Positions 33,716 through 43,239 of a stretch of DNA of 59,918 nt are shown here, one piece after another (position 1 is the first letter of the stretch; each line of letters starts with the position of its first letter). The notes under the pieces were generated by a model. That model ran no database searches, was not told where the DNA came from, and saw only the letters and a program-made list of their open reading frames with translations. Location: assembly GCA_026421245.1 (NCBI GenBank), contig JAPKDJ010000020.1, positions 1-59,918 of the forward strand, written 5' to 3'. A program made the translations under genes and the position numbers. The DNA is from Akkermansiaceae bacterium (GTDB lineage: Bacteria; Verrucomicrobiota; Verrucomicrobiia; Verrucomicrobiales; Akkermansiaceae).

Positions 33716-35857
33716 ATGATTAAAAAAATTCCAAATTTCAACATAGAGCGCTTGCCCAGATGGGCCAAGTTGATCTGTGCTTGCCTCCTGATTCCCGCAA
33801 CTCCTGCGACCGCTGCGGTAGATCTGAATGGTGACGGGGCCTCTGAGATTTGGAATTTACTGTATCCCGAAGTTCTTCCAGATGATGGCGACTTTGACGG
33901 CGACGGGCAATCGAACATTAGCGAAATGATTGCGGGGACGAGTCCAACTGATTCATCAGACTGGTTTCATATTGGGATGATTCAGGTTGCCAACGATGAA
34001 GTCGTACTTGGGTGGGAAGGAGTGCCGGGCAAAGTTTACGAAATCGAAGCAAGGGATCGCGATTCTGGCGCTTGGGAGACGAAAGTAACTATCAGCCCGG
34101 TTATTTCTCCACAAGCGATGACGGTGACGATGCCTTCGACAGATTCGGCAGGAGTCTACCGACTCGTGGCCAATGATTTTGACAGTGATGGTGACGGAGT
34201 TGAGGCATGGGAAGAGTTTTTGATGGGGTGGAGTGATCAGTCCACCCATAGCTCGGGACAAGTTGGAATTCCGGACTACGAGCAGGCGATTCGTCAATTA
34301 GAGAGCGCTGGTGGAACGACTCTGGTAAATGGGGAATCACTGGAACGGCGCCTCCCAACTGATGAGGAGGCAGCTCGATTTCTAATTCAATCAAGCTTTG
34401 GCCCGACAATGGACTCGATCCGTGCTGTCACGGAAAACGGAATCACTGGTTATCTCGATGAGCAACTATCGTCCACCCCGAGTCTGACTGGGAGTGAAAT
34501 GTGGAAAACTGGCATGACTTTTTCGTCCGCGCTATGGCGGCATGGTTGGTGGAGGGCAGCTCTCATTGCACCAGATCAATTGAACCAGAGGATGGCCTAC
34601 GCACTAAGCCAGATATTTGTGGTGAATAACGAGCCAGGATCGGTGATCGGTGATAACATCAGTACGCAGGCCGCTTATTACGATATTTTTGTGAAAAACG
34701 GCTTTGGGGCCTTTCGGGAAATCTTAAATGACGTGACGTATAGTTCATCAATGGGGTTTTATCTGTCGCACTTAAACAATCGGAAAGGCGATCTTTCTAT
34801 TAATCGTTTTCCGGATGAAAACTTTGCGAGAGAGATCATGCAGCTGTTTACAATCGGGCTTTGGAAATTAAATCCCGATGGCACGCATCAGCTTGATGAC
34901 GGAGGGAAGAGCATACCAACTTATGATAATGAGATAATCAAGGAGATGGCCAAGGTGTTTACGGGAATGAGTCATAGCACGACGAAGAGAGGGCAACCGG
35001 CGACAAGTTTTTATGATTTCGGGACTGGTTCTGACTATGTGAACCCTATGAAGGTTTGGGATGAAGAGCACGAACCAGGAACCAAGGTTCTATTTGACGG
35101 AGTTGTTATTCCTGCCGGTCAAACTGGTGAGGTCGACGTGCAACAAACGCTTGATGCGCTGTGCGCCCATCAGAACGTGGCGCCGTTTATTTGTTTTCGC
35201 TTGATTCAAAGATTTACAACCTCAAATCCGAGTCCCGCTTATTTGAGGCGAGTGACATCTTCGTGGGATGCAAGCGATGGTGATCTAGGGGAGGTTTTGA
35301 AAGCCATTTTACTTGATCCCGAAGTCCGGGCTGGGGGTGGAGACTCCAGTCAGTCCGGAAAGGTCAGAGAGCCGTTGATTCGCCTGACTCATATTTTGAG
35401 AGCCTTTGCTGACCCAGACACTTCGGGGAAGTATGGGGCCTTTCATACAACTCTGAAGGCTGAGTTGGGGCAGTATGCAATGTCTTCCCCGTCAGTTTTT
35501 AACTTTTACCTACCAGGCTACACACCACGAGGAGAACCATATGAGCTTGGGCTTAAGGCTCCTGAGCTGCAGATTGCTACTACCAGTTCACTTCTGGCTA
35601 CCCACGATCGGCTCAAAAAGACAGCGACGATCGGACATTTTGTCAGAGGGATCGACTATTCCGAGGAGCTTGCTCTCACGGATGATCCTGATCAATTGGC
35701 TGATCGCCTCGACCTTCTCCTCACCTGGGGTGAAATGTCCCCGAACACGAAATCGGTCATCATGGAGCGAATCAACAACGAGTTCTTCCAACTCGAGAAA
35801 GTCAGGGCGGCGGTGCAAATCATTGTCACGTCCCCTGAATTCAGCGTCTTGAGATAA
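33716..35857 (+). CDS. secreted DUF1800 family protein with EF-hand/dockerin-like N-terminus
   Basis: 713 aa. The hydrophobic export segment is LICACLLIPATPATAA. The mature start carries two calcium-loop-like repeats (DLNGDGASEIW, DFDGDGQSNISEM). The DUF1800 body starts with AARFLIQSSFGPTMDSI and contains NFAREIMQLFTIGLWKLNPDG and EMAKVFTGMS. The biochemical role is unknown. DUF1800 genes are typically followed by DUF1501 genes, as here (2-nt gap), so the pair is one functional unit. The downstream exosortase, EpsI and glycan genes suggest a cell-surface role. Confidence 0.88.
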   Translation: MIKKIPNFNIERLPRWAKLICACLLIPATPATAAVDLNGDGASEIWNLLYPEVLPDDGDFDGDGQSNISEMIAGTSPTDSSDWFHIGMIQVANDEVVLGWEGVPGKVYEIEARDRDSGAWETKVTISPVISPQAMTVTMPSTDSAGVYRLVANDFDSDGDGVEAWEEFLMGWSDQSTHSSGQVGIPDYEQAIRQLESAGGTTLVNGESLERRLPTDEEAARFLIQSSFGPTMDSIRAVTENGITGYLDEQLSSTPSLTGSEMWKTGMTFSSALWRHGWWRAALIAPDQLNQRMAYALSQIFVVNNEPGSVIGDNISTQAAYYDIFVKNGFGAFREILNDVTYSSSMGFYLSHLNNRKGDLSINRFPDENFAREIMQLFTIGLWKLNPDGTHQLDDGGKSIPTYDNEIIKEMAKVFTGMSHSTTKRGQPATSFYDFGTGSDYVNPMKVWDEEHEPGTKVLFDGVVIPAGQTGEVDVQQTLDALCAHQNVAPFICFRLIQRFTTSNPSPAYLRRVTSSWDASDGDLGEVLKAILLDPEVRAGGGDSSQSGKVREPLIRLTHILRAFADPDTSGKYGAFHTTLKAELGQYAMSSPSVFNFYLPGYTPRGEPYELGLKAPELQIATTSSLLATHDRLKKTATIGHFVRGIDYSEELALTDDPDQLADRLDLLLTWGEMSPNTKSVIMERINNEFFQLEKVRAAVQIIVTSPEFSVLR

Positions 35858-35859
35858 TT

Positions 35860-37263
35860 ATGAAGGAGGAGATGATAAATACGAACAGAAGAAGTTTCAT
35901 TGGGGAACTCAGTTGTGCATCAGTGGGTTCGATTGCGGCGCTTTCTTCTGCTCTGAATTTGAAGCTGGTTGGTTCGCTTTCCGCTGCTGAAACGCCAGCA
36001 GCGGAGGACTTTAAAGCCCTGGTGTGCGTGTTTCTCGCCGGTGGAAACGATTCGTTCAATATGCTGCTGCCGCAGGCCGGAGAGGAGTATGCCGAATATG
36101 CCGTCGCCCGAAGATCATTGGCGCTGCCGACCACGGAGATTACACCGCTTAGTCATACTTTGCCCGATGGCCGGCAGCTTGGAGTGAACTCCAATATGCC
36201 AGGCCTGATCAGTCTTTATGAGGGAGGTAAAGCGGCCTTCGTATCGAATGTTGGGACATTGATCGAGAGAACCACTGTCGCGAGTATTCAGGCTGGAACA
36301 GCAACCCTTCCTTTAGGGTTATTCTCTCATTCTGATCAGCAACTTCATTGGCAAACTAGCCTCCCCGAAACACGCCTGCCTGACTCTGGTTGGGCTGGTC
36401 GGCTAGGGGATTACTTTCAAGACCTAAATGGTGTCAGTGGAGTATCGATGAATATGTCGACGGCGGGCACAAATATCTTTCAAAGTAGCAGTGGGACTGC
36501 CGTCTTCTCTAAATCTCCTGGCACGCTGCCGGGTTTGGCCAACTGGGAGACCGGAAGTTACCTTAATCGAAGGAGGGCAATCGAAACGGTTCTCGAAGCC
36601 GAATACCAGAATGTCTTTGAACGTGCTTTGGCGAGCAAGACCGTAGACGCGATCGCGGCGAGTAAAGAATATCGAGATGCGGTGGCGACTGCTCCAGAAA
36701 TCACTTCTCCGTTTACGATGACGAATCCGATTTCGGCGCAACTTAAGGATGTGGTGCAGAGCATCTCGGCAAGAGAAGGATTGAGCAAGAAGCGCCAGAC
36801 GTTTTTTGTTAAGGCTCCGGGATGGGACCTGCATTCTTCTCTGGATCCGCACGCAACAATGCTCGCCCAGCTGAGCGAGGCAATTACCGAGTTTCAGGCT
36901 GCTATCGAGAGTATGAATCTCTCGGACAACGTGACGTTATTCACGGCTTCGGACTTTGGTCGAACGCTCTCTCCCAATGGGGGTGGAAGCGATCATGCAT
37001 GGGGAGGCAATCAGATTGTCGTAGGTGGGGCAGTCAACGGGAAGAAAGTATATGGATCGTATCCTGAATTGGCGTTGGGGAACCCATTGGACTCGGGACG
37101 CGGCCGATTGGTTCCAACTCTTTCGGTAGATGAGTATTTCGCTGAGCTTGCGCTCTGGATGGGAGTTCCAAAGTCCAGCTTGGCAATGATTCTCCCGAAT
37201 GTTGGGCGTTTTTATGACACGAGCTTGCCAGAGCCTCCTCTTGGATTAATGAATCTGCTATGA
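35860..37263 (+). CDS. DUF1501 family protein with a Tat-type signal
   Basis: 467 aa from the ATG at 35860. An ATG at 35872 directly follows an AAGGAGGAG stretch and may be used instead. The twin-arginine signal is NRRSFIGE followed by a hydrophobic segment, so export as a folded protein is likely. The body has ALVCVFLAGGNDSFNMLLP and VTLFTASDFGRTLSPNGGGSDHAWGGNQIV, the hallmark blocks of DUF1501 (alkaline-phosphatase-like fold). It follows DUF1800 by 2 nt and overlaps the next gene by ATGA. Function is unknown. Confidence 0.9.
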   Translation: MKEEMINTNRRSFIGELSCASVGSIAALSSALNLKLVGSLSAAETPAAEDFKALVCVFLAGGNDSFNMLLPQAGEEYAEYAVARRSLALPTTEITPLSHTLPDGRQLGVNSNMPGLISLYEGGKAAFVSNVGTLIERTTVASIQAGTATLPLGLFSHSDQQLHWQTSLPETRLPDSGWAGRLGDYFQDLNGVSGVSMNMSTAGTNIFQSSSGTAVFSKSPGTLPGLANWETGSYLNRRRAIETVLEAEYQNVFERALASKTVDAIAASKEYRDAVATAPEITSPFTMTNPISAQLKDVVQSISAREGLSKKRQTFFVKAPGWDLHSSLDPHATMLAQLSEAITEFQAAIESMNLSDNVTLFTASDFGRTLSPNGGGSDHAWGGNQIVVGGAVNGKKVYGSYPELALGNPLDSGRGRLVPTLSVDEYFAELALWMGVPKSSLAMILPNVGRFYDTSLPEPPLGLMNLL

Positions 37264-37772
37264 CCAGACGGCTGGTATTATTAGGGGTATTGGGGGTGGT
37301 TGTTCTGGCGGTCTTGAGGTTCGGTCCCAAAGAATCTTTTTCCTCCGAAGCGGTTCAATATCCGGAAGGGGAAACTGTTTCTGAAAAAGAGCCCCCTCCC
37401 TCGTCAGTGCGGGTGATCCCAAACTCGTGGTTTGAGCTTGAATACGGGGCGGACGAGAATTCCCTCAAAGATGATCTTGAGATTGTGGCGACGACACTTA
37501 CGGAGAGCCAGACGATGATCAAAGATTTCACGAGCTATTTCCTTCCGGACAACGAAGCCCTCACGTCTTTCTTGAGTGGTGTAAACCGTGATCGGATGGC
37601 TTGGATTCGACCATCTCATAGGGCGATTAGTGGAAATGGAGAACTATTGGATCGTTTCGGATCTCCGCTTTTTTTTCATAGGGAGACAGGAACGCGTTTC
37701 CAAGTTAGATCTGCAGGAAGTGATCGATTAATGTGGACTGATGACGATGTTGTTTATCCTGAGGCAAACTGA
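37260..37772 (+). CDS. membrane-anchored protein with a type II secretion GspG-like tail
   Basis: 170 aa, start in an ATGA overlap with the DUF1501 gene. One N-terminal hydrophobic helix (LVLLGVLGVVVLAVL), then a disordered proline/glutamate linker. The C-terminal 45 residues (LLDRFGSPLFFHRETGTRF, SAGSDRLMWTDDDVVY) resemble the calcium-binding end of GspG major pseudopilins (D-x-W-G-x-P ... SAGPDG ... TxDD). There is no prepilin cleavage motif, so it is pseudopilin-like only in its tail. It may be a partner of the DUF1800/DUF1501 pair. Confidence 0.65.
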   Translation: MTRRLVLLGVLGVVVLAVLRFGPKESFSSEAVQYPEGETVSEKEPPPSSVRVIPNSWFELEYGADENSLKDDLEIVATTLTESQTMIKDFTSYFLPDNEALTSFLSGVNRDRMAWIRPSHRAISGNGELLDRFGSPLFFHRETGTRFQVRSAGSDRLMWTDDDVVYPEAN

Positions 37773-37828
37773 AGGAGCCACGGGGATTTGCCTTGTTGCC
37801 TGACTGTATTGAGCCTTAATAGCGGGAC

Positions 37829-38812
37829 ATGAACAGTGAGACCGACACTGCGAGTGAAATCACTCTTTCTAGGAATGGATTTTCATCCATGGCGCCCGCA
37901 GTTCTTTTTACTGGTGCTGCCGCATGGGTGATTTTTTTATACATGTTTACGTTCTATCCGGCGTATCCGACGACACCGGGCCTATCGCTGGCGGGATGGA
38001 CATGGAGTGCTTGTAACTCGCTTAATGGATTTCTTCATGGACGGTTTGTTCCCCTCGCCTTTGTGGTGATGGCTGTGATTGCATGGAAAAATAATAGGGG
38101 CGAAAAGCTATCCCCATCGATGTGGGGGATTTTTTCACTTTCTTTGGGATTGCTGTTCTACCTTGTGTCGATTCGGACCATCCAACCTCGTTTGGCGCTG
38201 ATTGGGGTGCCATTTGTAATTATCGGCTTAGTCCATTTCAGTTTTGGACTGAGATTTGCCAAAGCGATTATCTTCCCTGCCTTTTTCTTCTGGTTTACCA
38301 TCCCAGTGCCGGGCCTGGAGGCGGCCTTGACTGGGAACCTCCAAACTCTAATCACCAAACTTTGTTACCAGACGGGCATGTTTTTCGGAATGGATCTCAC
38401 CCGCTCAGGTTCAACGATTACTATTGGTGGTTCTGATCTCGAGATTGCTGAAGGCTGTAGTGGGATTCGATCACTGATGGCCCTTGTGATGATCGCCGCA
38501 GTTTACGCCAACTACACCCAAAAGGAGCTTTGGAAAAAAGCGGTTCTTTTTGCTTCGGCGATGCCACTTGCAATTGTTGGGAACTTTGGCCGAATTTTCA
38601 CCATTTTGGTTCTAACTCAATTGGGGATGGAAGAATTTGCCAAGCAAACCTACCACGATTGGGCGGGGCTCCTGCTGTTCTTTCCAATCACATTGTCGGG
38701 CCTCTATATGGTCGATTATTTGCTTAACCTAAAGACACGCCGTAAGAAGAAGGTTAAGCGCACGATAAAAGCGAAGAGCGATCCTTCGAAGACCCCGATT
38801 GCTGATCAATGA
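37829..38812 (+). CDS. exosortase/archaeosortase family transpeptidase
   Basis: Polytopic membrane cysteine protease/transpeptidase, 327 aa, that cleaves C-terminal sorting signals (PEP-CTERM or related) and attaches proteins to the envelope or polymer. The catalytic triad is readable: C210 in EGCSGIRS, R255 in GNFGRI, and H276 in YHDWAG. About eight helices surround it. The positively charged C-terminal tail is cytoplasmic. EpsI follows in an ATGA overlap, as in classic exosortase loci. No substrate with an evident PEP-CTERM tail is seen in the window. Confidence 0.92.
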   Translation: MNSETDTASEITLSRNGFSSMAPAVLFTGAAAWVIFLYMFTFYPAYPTTPGLSLAGWTWSACNSLNGFLHGRFVPLAFVVMAVIAWKNNRGEKLSPSMWGIFSLSLGLLFYLVSIRTIQPRLALIGVPFVIIGLVHFSFGLRFAKAIIFPAFFFWFTIPVPGLEAALTGNLQTLITKLCYQTGMFFGMDLTRSGSTITIGGSDLEIAEGCSGIRSLMALVMIAAVYANYTQKELWKKAVLFASAMPLAIVGNFGRIFTILVLTQLGMEEFAKQTYHDWAGLLLFFPITLSGLYMVDYLLNLKTRRKKKVKRTIKAKSDPSKTPIADQ

Positions 38813-39603
38813 AAAAACGAGCCATAGTTCTTCTGGGAATTGCTATTCTTTCTCTGGGTGCCGTTCTGTGGCTACCCGATATCCCCAAGATGAAGCCGTC
38901 GCGACTTGCGAACGAGCTTCCTGAGATGTTTAACGATTGGACGGGGAAACCCAAGGAGGCAGGGGCTCGAGAGAGAAAGGTGCTCGCGCAGGATACTGAA
39001 TTTGAAAGAATGCAATACTTTCATCGGGATGGGGGGTTACCGTCTGTTGAAGCTTCAATTGTTTTTTCGGGAAAAAATCTTAGCCAGAGTATTCACCGCC
39101 CCGAGGTCTGTCTCCGCGCACAAGGTTGGGAGTTTGTGAGCGAGGCCTATCACAATTGGGAGGGGATCTTGCCTGATGGGGAGATCCTTCCCGTTAAGGA
39201 AATTATTTGCAAACAAGTCCATCGTTATAAGGATGACGAAGGCAGACTAAACCCAACGATCCTTGAGAATGGGAAGGAGTTGATGATTTGGAGGTCCTTC
39301 TGTTACACTTTTATCGGTCATGAACGGATTGTTTCCGGCCACTACGAACGCACGGCGGAGGATATTAAAGATCGGCTTTTTAAAGGTTATGACCAACGTT
39401 GGGCCTATGCCACTTTTTCCTCGTTCATTAGCGGGAAATACGCTGAGCAAGGAGCCTCCATCGGATCAATGATCGTTCTCGATGAGGCAGAGACAAGAGG
39501 GCACATTCGCTCTTTTTTGAAGGAATTGCTTCCTAAGATTTTGTCAGCACCCGGAGAGGGATCCGACGATTCAATCAATAAACGAAGATCATCCGGCTCA
39601 TGA
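38809..39603 (+). CDS. EpsI-family exosortase-associated protein
   Basis: 264 aa with an N-terminal hydrophobic anchor (AIVLLGIAILSLGAVLWLP) and a periplasmic domain. The diagnostic SIHRPEVCLRAQGW is present, with the conserved R-P-x-x-C-x-x-x-x-G-W. MIWRSFCYTFIG follows. EpsI proteins go with exosortases and polysaccharide production; the biochemical role is not settled. ATGA overlaps on both sides make it translationally coupled to the exosortase and the sugar transferase. Confidence 0.9.
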   Translation: MKKRAIVLLGIAILSLGAVLWLPDIPKMKPSRLANELPEMFNDWTGKPKEAGARERKVLAQDTEFERMQYFHRDGGLPSVEASIVFSGKNLSQSIHRPEVCLRAQGWEFVSEAYHNWEGILPDGEILPVKEIICKQVHRYKDDEGRLNPTILENGKELMIWRSFCYTFIGHERIVSGHYERTAEDIKDRLFKGYDQRWAYATFSSFISGKYAEQGASIGSMIVLDEAETRGHIRSFLKELLPKILSAPGEGSDDSINKRRSSGS

Positions 39604-41009
39604 TTGACCGCGGCTCCAAACAACTTTTTTCGATCCAGCTTTTGCAGGTTGCCGATGCGATTCTGGTTTGGGTTGGCTTTGTTCTGGCGGCAGCAGTGCG
39701 TGGTCCGGTCAGGAATATTTTGGGGATGAGTGACCTCGGCGAAAGCGGTTTTGAGGGGATGACTTGGGTCGTCTATATCGTGGTTCCATTTACTCCTTTG
39801 GTGCTTGAGCGGTTTGGTCATTACGACCACTTTCTTTCGAAGCGATGGTCTCAGAGATTTAGCGGCCTTTTCCGGGGGATGCTGATTGTTGTCTTTATTG
39901 TTGGGATCGTGGCTGTTTTCGGAAAAATGACCGATACCAGACGTCTGATTCTTGGGTCAGGGATTCTCTTTAGCTTTGCACTTCTTTGGGTAAGAGATCA
40001 GGCGACTACCAAGGTAATAAAGGCACGGGCAGCTTATGGAGGCTTTCGTGAACGTGTGGTGCTTGCTGGAGCTGTCACAGAAACGGCAACTTTCCTGGAA
40101 GAGCTGGAACATGGGGTTTCAGAGACCTGGAAGATTGTAGCCCACTTCGATTTAAGCAAAAGGTCGGTGAGAGAACTTGATGAGATCATAAAAAACGAGT
40201 CGGTGCAGCGGGTGATCTTTTTATCCCAGCACACCGAATTCGAGAGGGTGGCACGGGCCGTCGAGGTTTGCGAAGTGCAAGGAGTCGAGGCTTGGATTGG
40301 AGCTTCTTTTTTACAGACCCAAGTGGCTCGACCCAGCTTTGATTCGATCGGTGGTTTGCCGATGCTGGTCTTTCGCTCAACCCCCGAACTTTCCTGGCAA
40401 CTCTTTGCCAAGAAGTTGGTCGATGTGGTCGGCGCTCTGGCGATCGTGGGAATCTCTTTCCCGTTGTGGATTGTAGCAATGGTCGGCATTCGACTTGCCA
40501 GCCCCGGTGCCCCGGCCATTTTCACCCAACAGCGCTCTGGCCTTTATGGAAAGCCATTTTGGATTTATAAATTCCGCACGATGGTTCCAAATGCTGAGAA
40601 GTTGCTCGCCGACGTTAAGGAAGAGCATGGCAACGAGGTTGATGGCCCTGCTTTTAAGCTGCGATCTGATCCGAGAATCTTTGGTTTCGGCAACTTTTTG
40701 CGGAAGTACAGTATCGACGAACTCCCCCAGATGATCAATGTCTTGAAAGGTGAAATGAGTCTGGTGGGGCCTCGACCGCTGCCGCTTCATGAAATTGATT
40801 CCATTGTGAACTCTGCTCACAGACGTCGTCTCAGTATGAAACCTGGAGTGACGTGCCTATGGCAGATTAGTGGCCGAAGTGATATTACTGATTTCGATGA
40901 ATGGGTAAAACTTGATGTCGAATATATCGACTGCTGGTCTCTTTGGGAGGACTTTCGAATTCTAATCAAAACGGTTCCAGCGGTATTATTTAGTAAGGGT
41001 GCGAGATGA
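39600..41009 (+). CDS. initiating sugar phosphotransferase (polyprenyl glycosylphosphotransferase, WcaJ/EpsE type)
   Basis: Transfers a sugar-1-phosphate to undecaprenyl phosphate to start repeat-unit synthesis, 469 aa. The N-terminal half has several membrane helices and a CoA-binding-like domain (EHGVSETWKIVAHFDLS). The C-terminal catalytic domain has RSGLYGKPFWIYKFRTMVPN, DELPQMINVLKGEMSLVGPRP and KPGVTCLWQISGRS, the conserved Asp/Glu and PRP blocks. Only one such enzyme is seen in the window, so it may prime the polymer made by the cluster upstream as well. ATGA overlaps link it to both neighbours. Confidence 0.93.
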   Translation: MIDRGSKQLFSIQLLQVADAILVWVGFVLAAAVRGPVRNILGMSDLGESGFEGMTWVVYIVVPFTPLVLERFGHYDHFLSKRWSQRFSGLFRGMLIVVFIVGIVAVFGKMTDTRRLILGSGILFSFALLWVRDQATTKVIKARAAYGGFRERVVLAGAVTETATFLEELEHGVSETWKIVAHFDLSKRSVRELDEIIKNESVQRVIFLSQHTEFERVARAVEVCEVQGVEAWIGASFLQTQVARPSFDSIGGLPMLVFRSTPELSWQLFAKKLVDVVGALAIVGISFPLWIVAMVGIRLASPGAPAIFTQQRSGLYGKPFWIYKFRTMVPNAEKLLADVKEEHGNEVDGPAFKLRSDPRIFGFGNFLRKYSIDELPQMINVLKGEMSLVGPRPLPLHEIDSIVNSAHRRRLSMKPGVTCLWQISGRSDITDFDEWVKLDVEYIDCWSLWEDFRILIKTVPAVLFSKGAR

Positions 41010-43228
41010 GTAAAATGTTGTTTTTAGTTTATGTCTTGGTTTCTTTGGGGTTTGCCGTGATTGCGGTAACCGGGGGCGATCACGTGATCGGAAGAGCGGG
41101 CTTTGGGCTTGTCTTGCTGGCGCTCCCCGTCTTTCTGCTGGGTTTGAATAATCTTTTTTCATCTAAAGTTCGCGAACGAACTTGGCTTTCGGTGATCACT
41201 GTTCTTGGAGGGGGATACTTCATCTGGCGGGCTCTCGCAGGTGGCCCCATAGGTCTGGCACTTCCGGACATCACACTGGTCTTGGCAATTCTTGTCACCT
41301 ATCAGGCGGTGACGATGTCAGGGATTGGGTTGAAGAAGGCCATCATCGTAGTTCTGGCAATCGTTTGTGTTGCAAATGTAGGGATTGCTGTGGTCCAGGC
41401 ACTGTCAGGTAGTGACTACGACTTTTGGGAGGGCTCGGCAAAGGAGGCTTCTGCAGTTACCGGATTTTTCGGTCACTACAACGCATTCGCCTCGTTTCTC
41501 AATGGCGCGATTTTCTTTTTTTTGAGCGTGGCACTATTGGGGAAGGGAAAGATCGTGCGAATTGGGTGCATCCTGCTTGTTGTCGGGATGCTTGTGGCTC
41601 TCCACCTAAGTGGTTCACGAGGTGGGTGGATCTCGTTTGTGATTGGTGGAGTGGCCTGGTTGATTGCGATCAATATTTGGTTGGTCCAGCAGAAGAGCAA
41701 GTGGGTGGGGGTGTCTATTATTGCCTCATTTGGCCTGGGGGTGAGTGGGGTGTTGACCTCTGTCTTGGTAGTTCAAAAACTGTCTGAGAAACGTGCTGAG
41801 CACAGCGATGAGGGCCTGCCGGTAGAACAAGACGTGATCGTAGATGACGGGGGACGCCTAGACTTCCAGCAGATGGCCATAGAAGTATTTCAAGATGGGC
41901 CGGTCTTAGGAAATGGGCCCCGGGCATTCTCATATGTTTCTCTTCAGAAGTGGGACCCCTCGGAATTGTTATTTAGTAACCGGCCTCCAGAATGGGTTCA
42001 CAACGAATATCTGCAGGCCCTCACCGATTATGGAGCGGTGGGACTCGTGATTATTTTAATCGTTCTCCTTCTGCATGGAATTTTGGGTTGTTATTCCTTG
42101 TTCACTGAGAGTAACGGGGATGTCGATCCAATCTTTAAGATTGGTGCTCTTGGAGGGCTGGTAGCTGTCCTGTGTCAGTGTTTGTTTAGTTTTTTGATGC
42201 ACTTTCCGTCATGTGCAATTCTGTGCGCATTCCATCTTGGGATTTTAGCCTCGAGCCCTAGGGCATTTCGAAGCAAGGGGGGATTCGAGATGGCGGGGAA
42301 GGTGGCGACCGGAGTTTTGGGGATCGCGACTTCGGTGTCTCTTATTCTGGTTTCCGTGCCACTTTTTCAGTCATTTCGTTTAAGTCTCAAGGCAAACCAG
42401 GCGCTTGCGAATGTGGTGACCGCCGGAGACGCTTTCCATGCTCTGGAGATCTTAGACGAAGCAGGGACAGCGGGCCGTGACCCGAAGATTTTTGAAGTTG
42501 CGGGACGTCTGGCAATGACAAAGGCGGCTGTTTCTATGGTGAATAAGGATCGTGAGCTCGCAAAAAGATTTAACGAGCGTGCAAGGATCGCCTTTGAGAA
42601 GGCCCTTAAGTATAACCCACATTTTTCTCCGGCAATCGCAGGATTACCCCGGGTACATGATGCGCTGGGCAATGCACTGGAAGCTGAAAAAGGTCATGAG
42701 AAGGCGATGGCCACTCTTTGGGCTCGCGAGTTTCGGCTAAAGCCTCATTATTATGCCGCTAAGAGCGCGATGATGGAAGGATATCGCGCGATGGTCGGGC
42801 AGGATGACTTGATGGCCTTGCAGCACTTTCGCAAGGCTCTTGAGAGAATTAGCAAGCGACGTGAGCTACTTGAGCGTCATTGGGAACGCCCTGACGAGAA
42901 GAGCCTTCGGATGGAAGTTGAAGGCTGGATTGCTTTCCATGAGGCGCGAATGTTGTTCCGGAAGGGAGATGATGTCTGGAAGAATGCAAGGCCCCGTAAT
43001 CCGGGCTTGGCGTATGGGCTCATGCTTGAGGCTCAAAAACGCTACCGGGCCAGTGAGAAGGTGGTGCGGGACAAGGATTCGCGGTGGGGACGGCAAGTGG
43101 AGCAATTGGAAGTGAACTTGAACCTTTTTGTGACTGTTCGGGAACGCCCCGCCCAATTGACCGCGGAACAGATTGCGAAGATTGTGACTCCCGAAGCGGG
43201 CCTTGATTCCGGACCCTCGAACCGTTAA
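41006..43228 (+). CDS. O-antigen ligase/polymerase-like protein with C-terminal TPR-type domain
   Basis: 740 aa. Residues 1-460 are polytopic, and LHLSGSRGGWISFVIGG gives the Wzy_C-type loop start. The loop holds VLGNGPRAFSYVSLQKWDPS and EWVHNEYLQALTDYG, as in O-antigen ligase-superfamily proteins. Residues about 465-740 are soluble, helical and repeat-like (FEKALKYNPHFSPAIAGLPR; LQHFRKALERI), resembling TPRs. Fusions like this are common in exosortase loci. It differs from the polymerase-like protein at 27419. The start is an ATGA overlap with the sugar transferase. Confidence 0.85.
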   Translation: MSKMLFLVYVLVSLGFAVIAVTGGDHVIGRAGFGLVLLALPVFLLGLNNLFSSKVRERTWLSVITVLGGGYFIWRALAGGPIGLALPDITLVLAILVTYQAVTMSGIGLKKAIIVVLAIVCVANVGIAVVQALSGSDYDFWEGSAKEASAVTGFFGHYNAFASFLNGAIFFFLSVALLGKGKIVRIGCILLVVGMLVALHLSGSRGGWISFVIGGVAWLIAINIWLVQQKSKWVGVSIIASFGLGVSGVLTSVLVVQKLSEKRAEHSDEGLPVEQDVIVDDGGRLDFQQMAIEVFQDGPVLGNGPRAFSYVSLQKWDPSELLFSNRPPEWVHNEYLQALTDYGAVGLVIILIVLLLHGILGCYSLFTESNGDVDPIFKIGALGGLVAVLCQCLFSFLMHFPSCAILCAFHLGILASSPRAFRSKGGFEMAGKVATGVLGIATSVSLILVSVPLFQSFRLSLKANQALANVVTAGDAFHALEILDEAGTAGRDPKIFEVAGRLAMTKAAVSMVNKDRELAKRFNERARIAFEKALKYNPHFSPAIAGLPRVHDALGNALEAEKGHEKAMATLWAREFRLKPHYYAAKSAMMEGYRAMVGQDDLMALQHFRKALERISKRRELLERHWERPDEKSLRMEVEGWIAFHEARMLFRKGDDVWKNARPRNPGLAYGLMLEAQKRYRASEKVVRDKDSRWGRQVEQLEVNLNLFVTVRERPAQLTAEQIAKIVTPEAGLDSGPSNR

Positions 43229-43239
43229 ACCTCTGTGAC

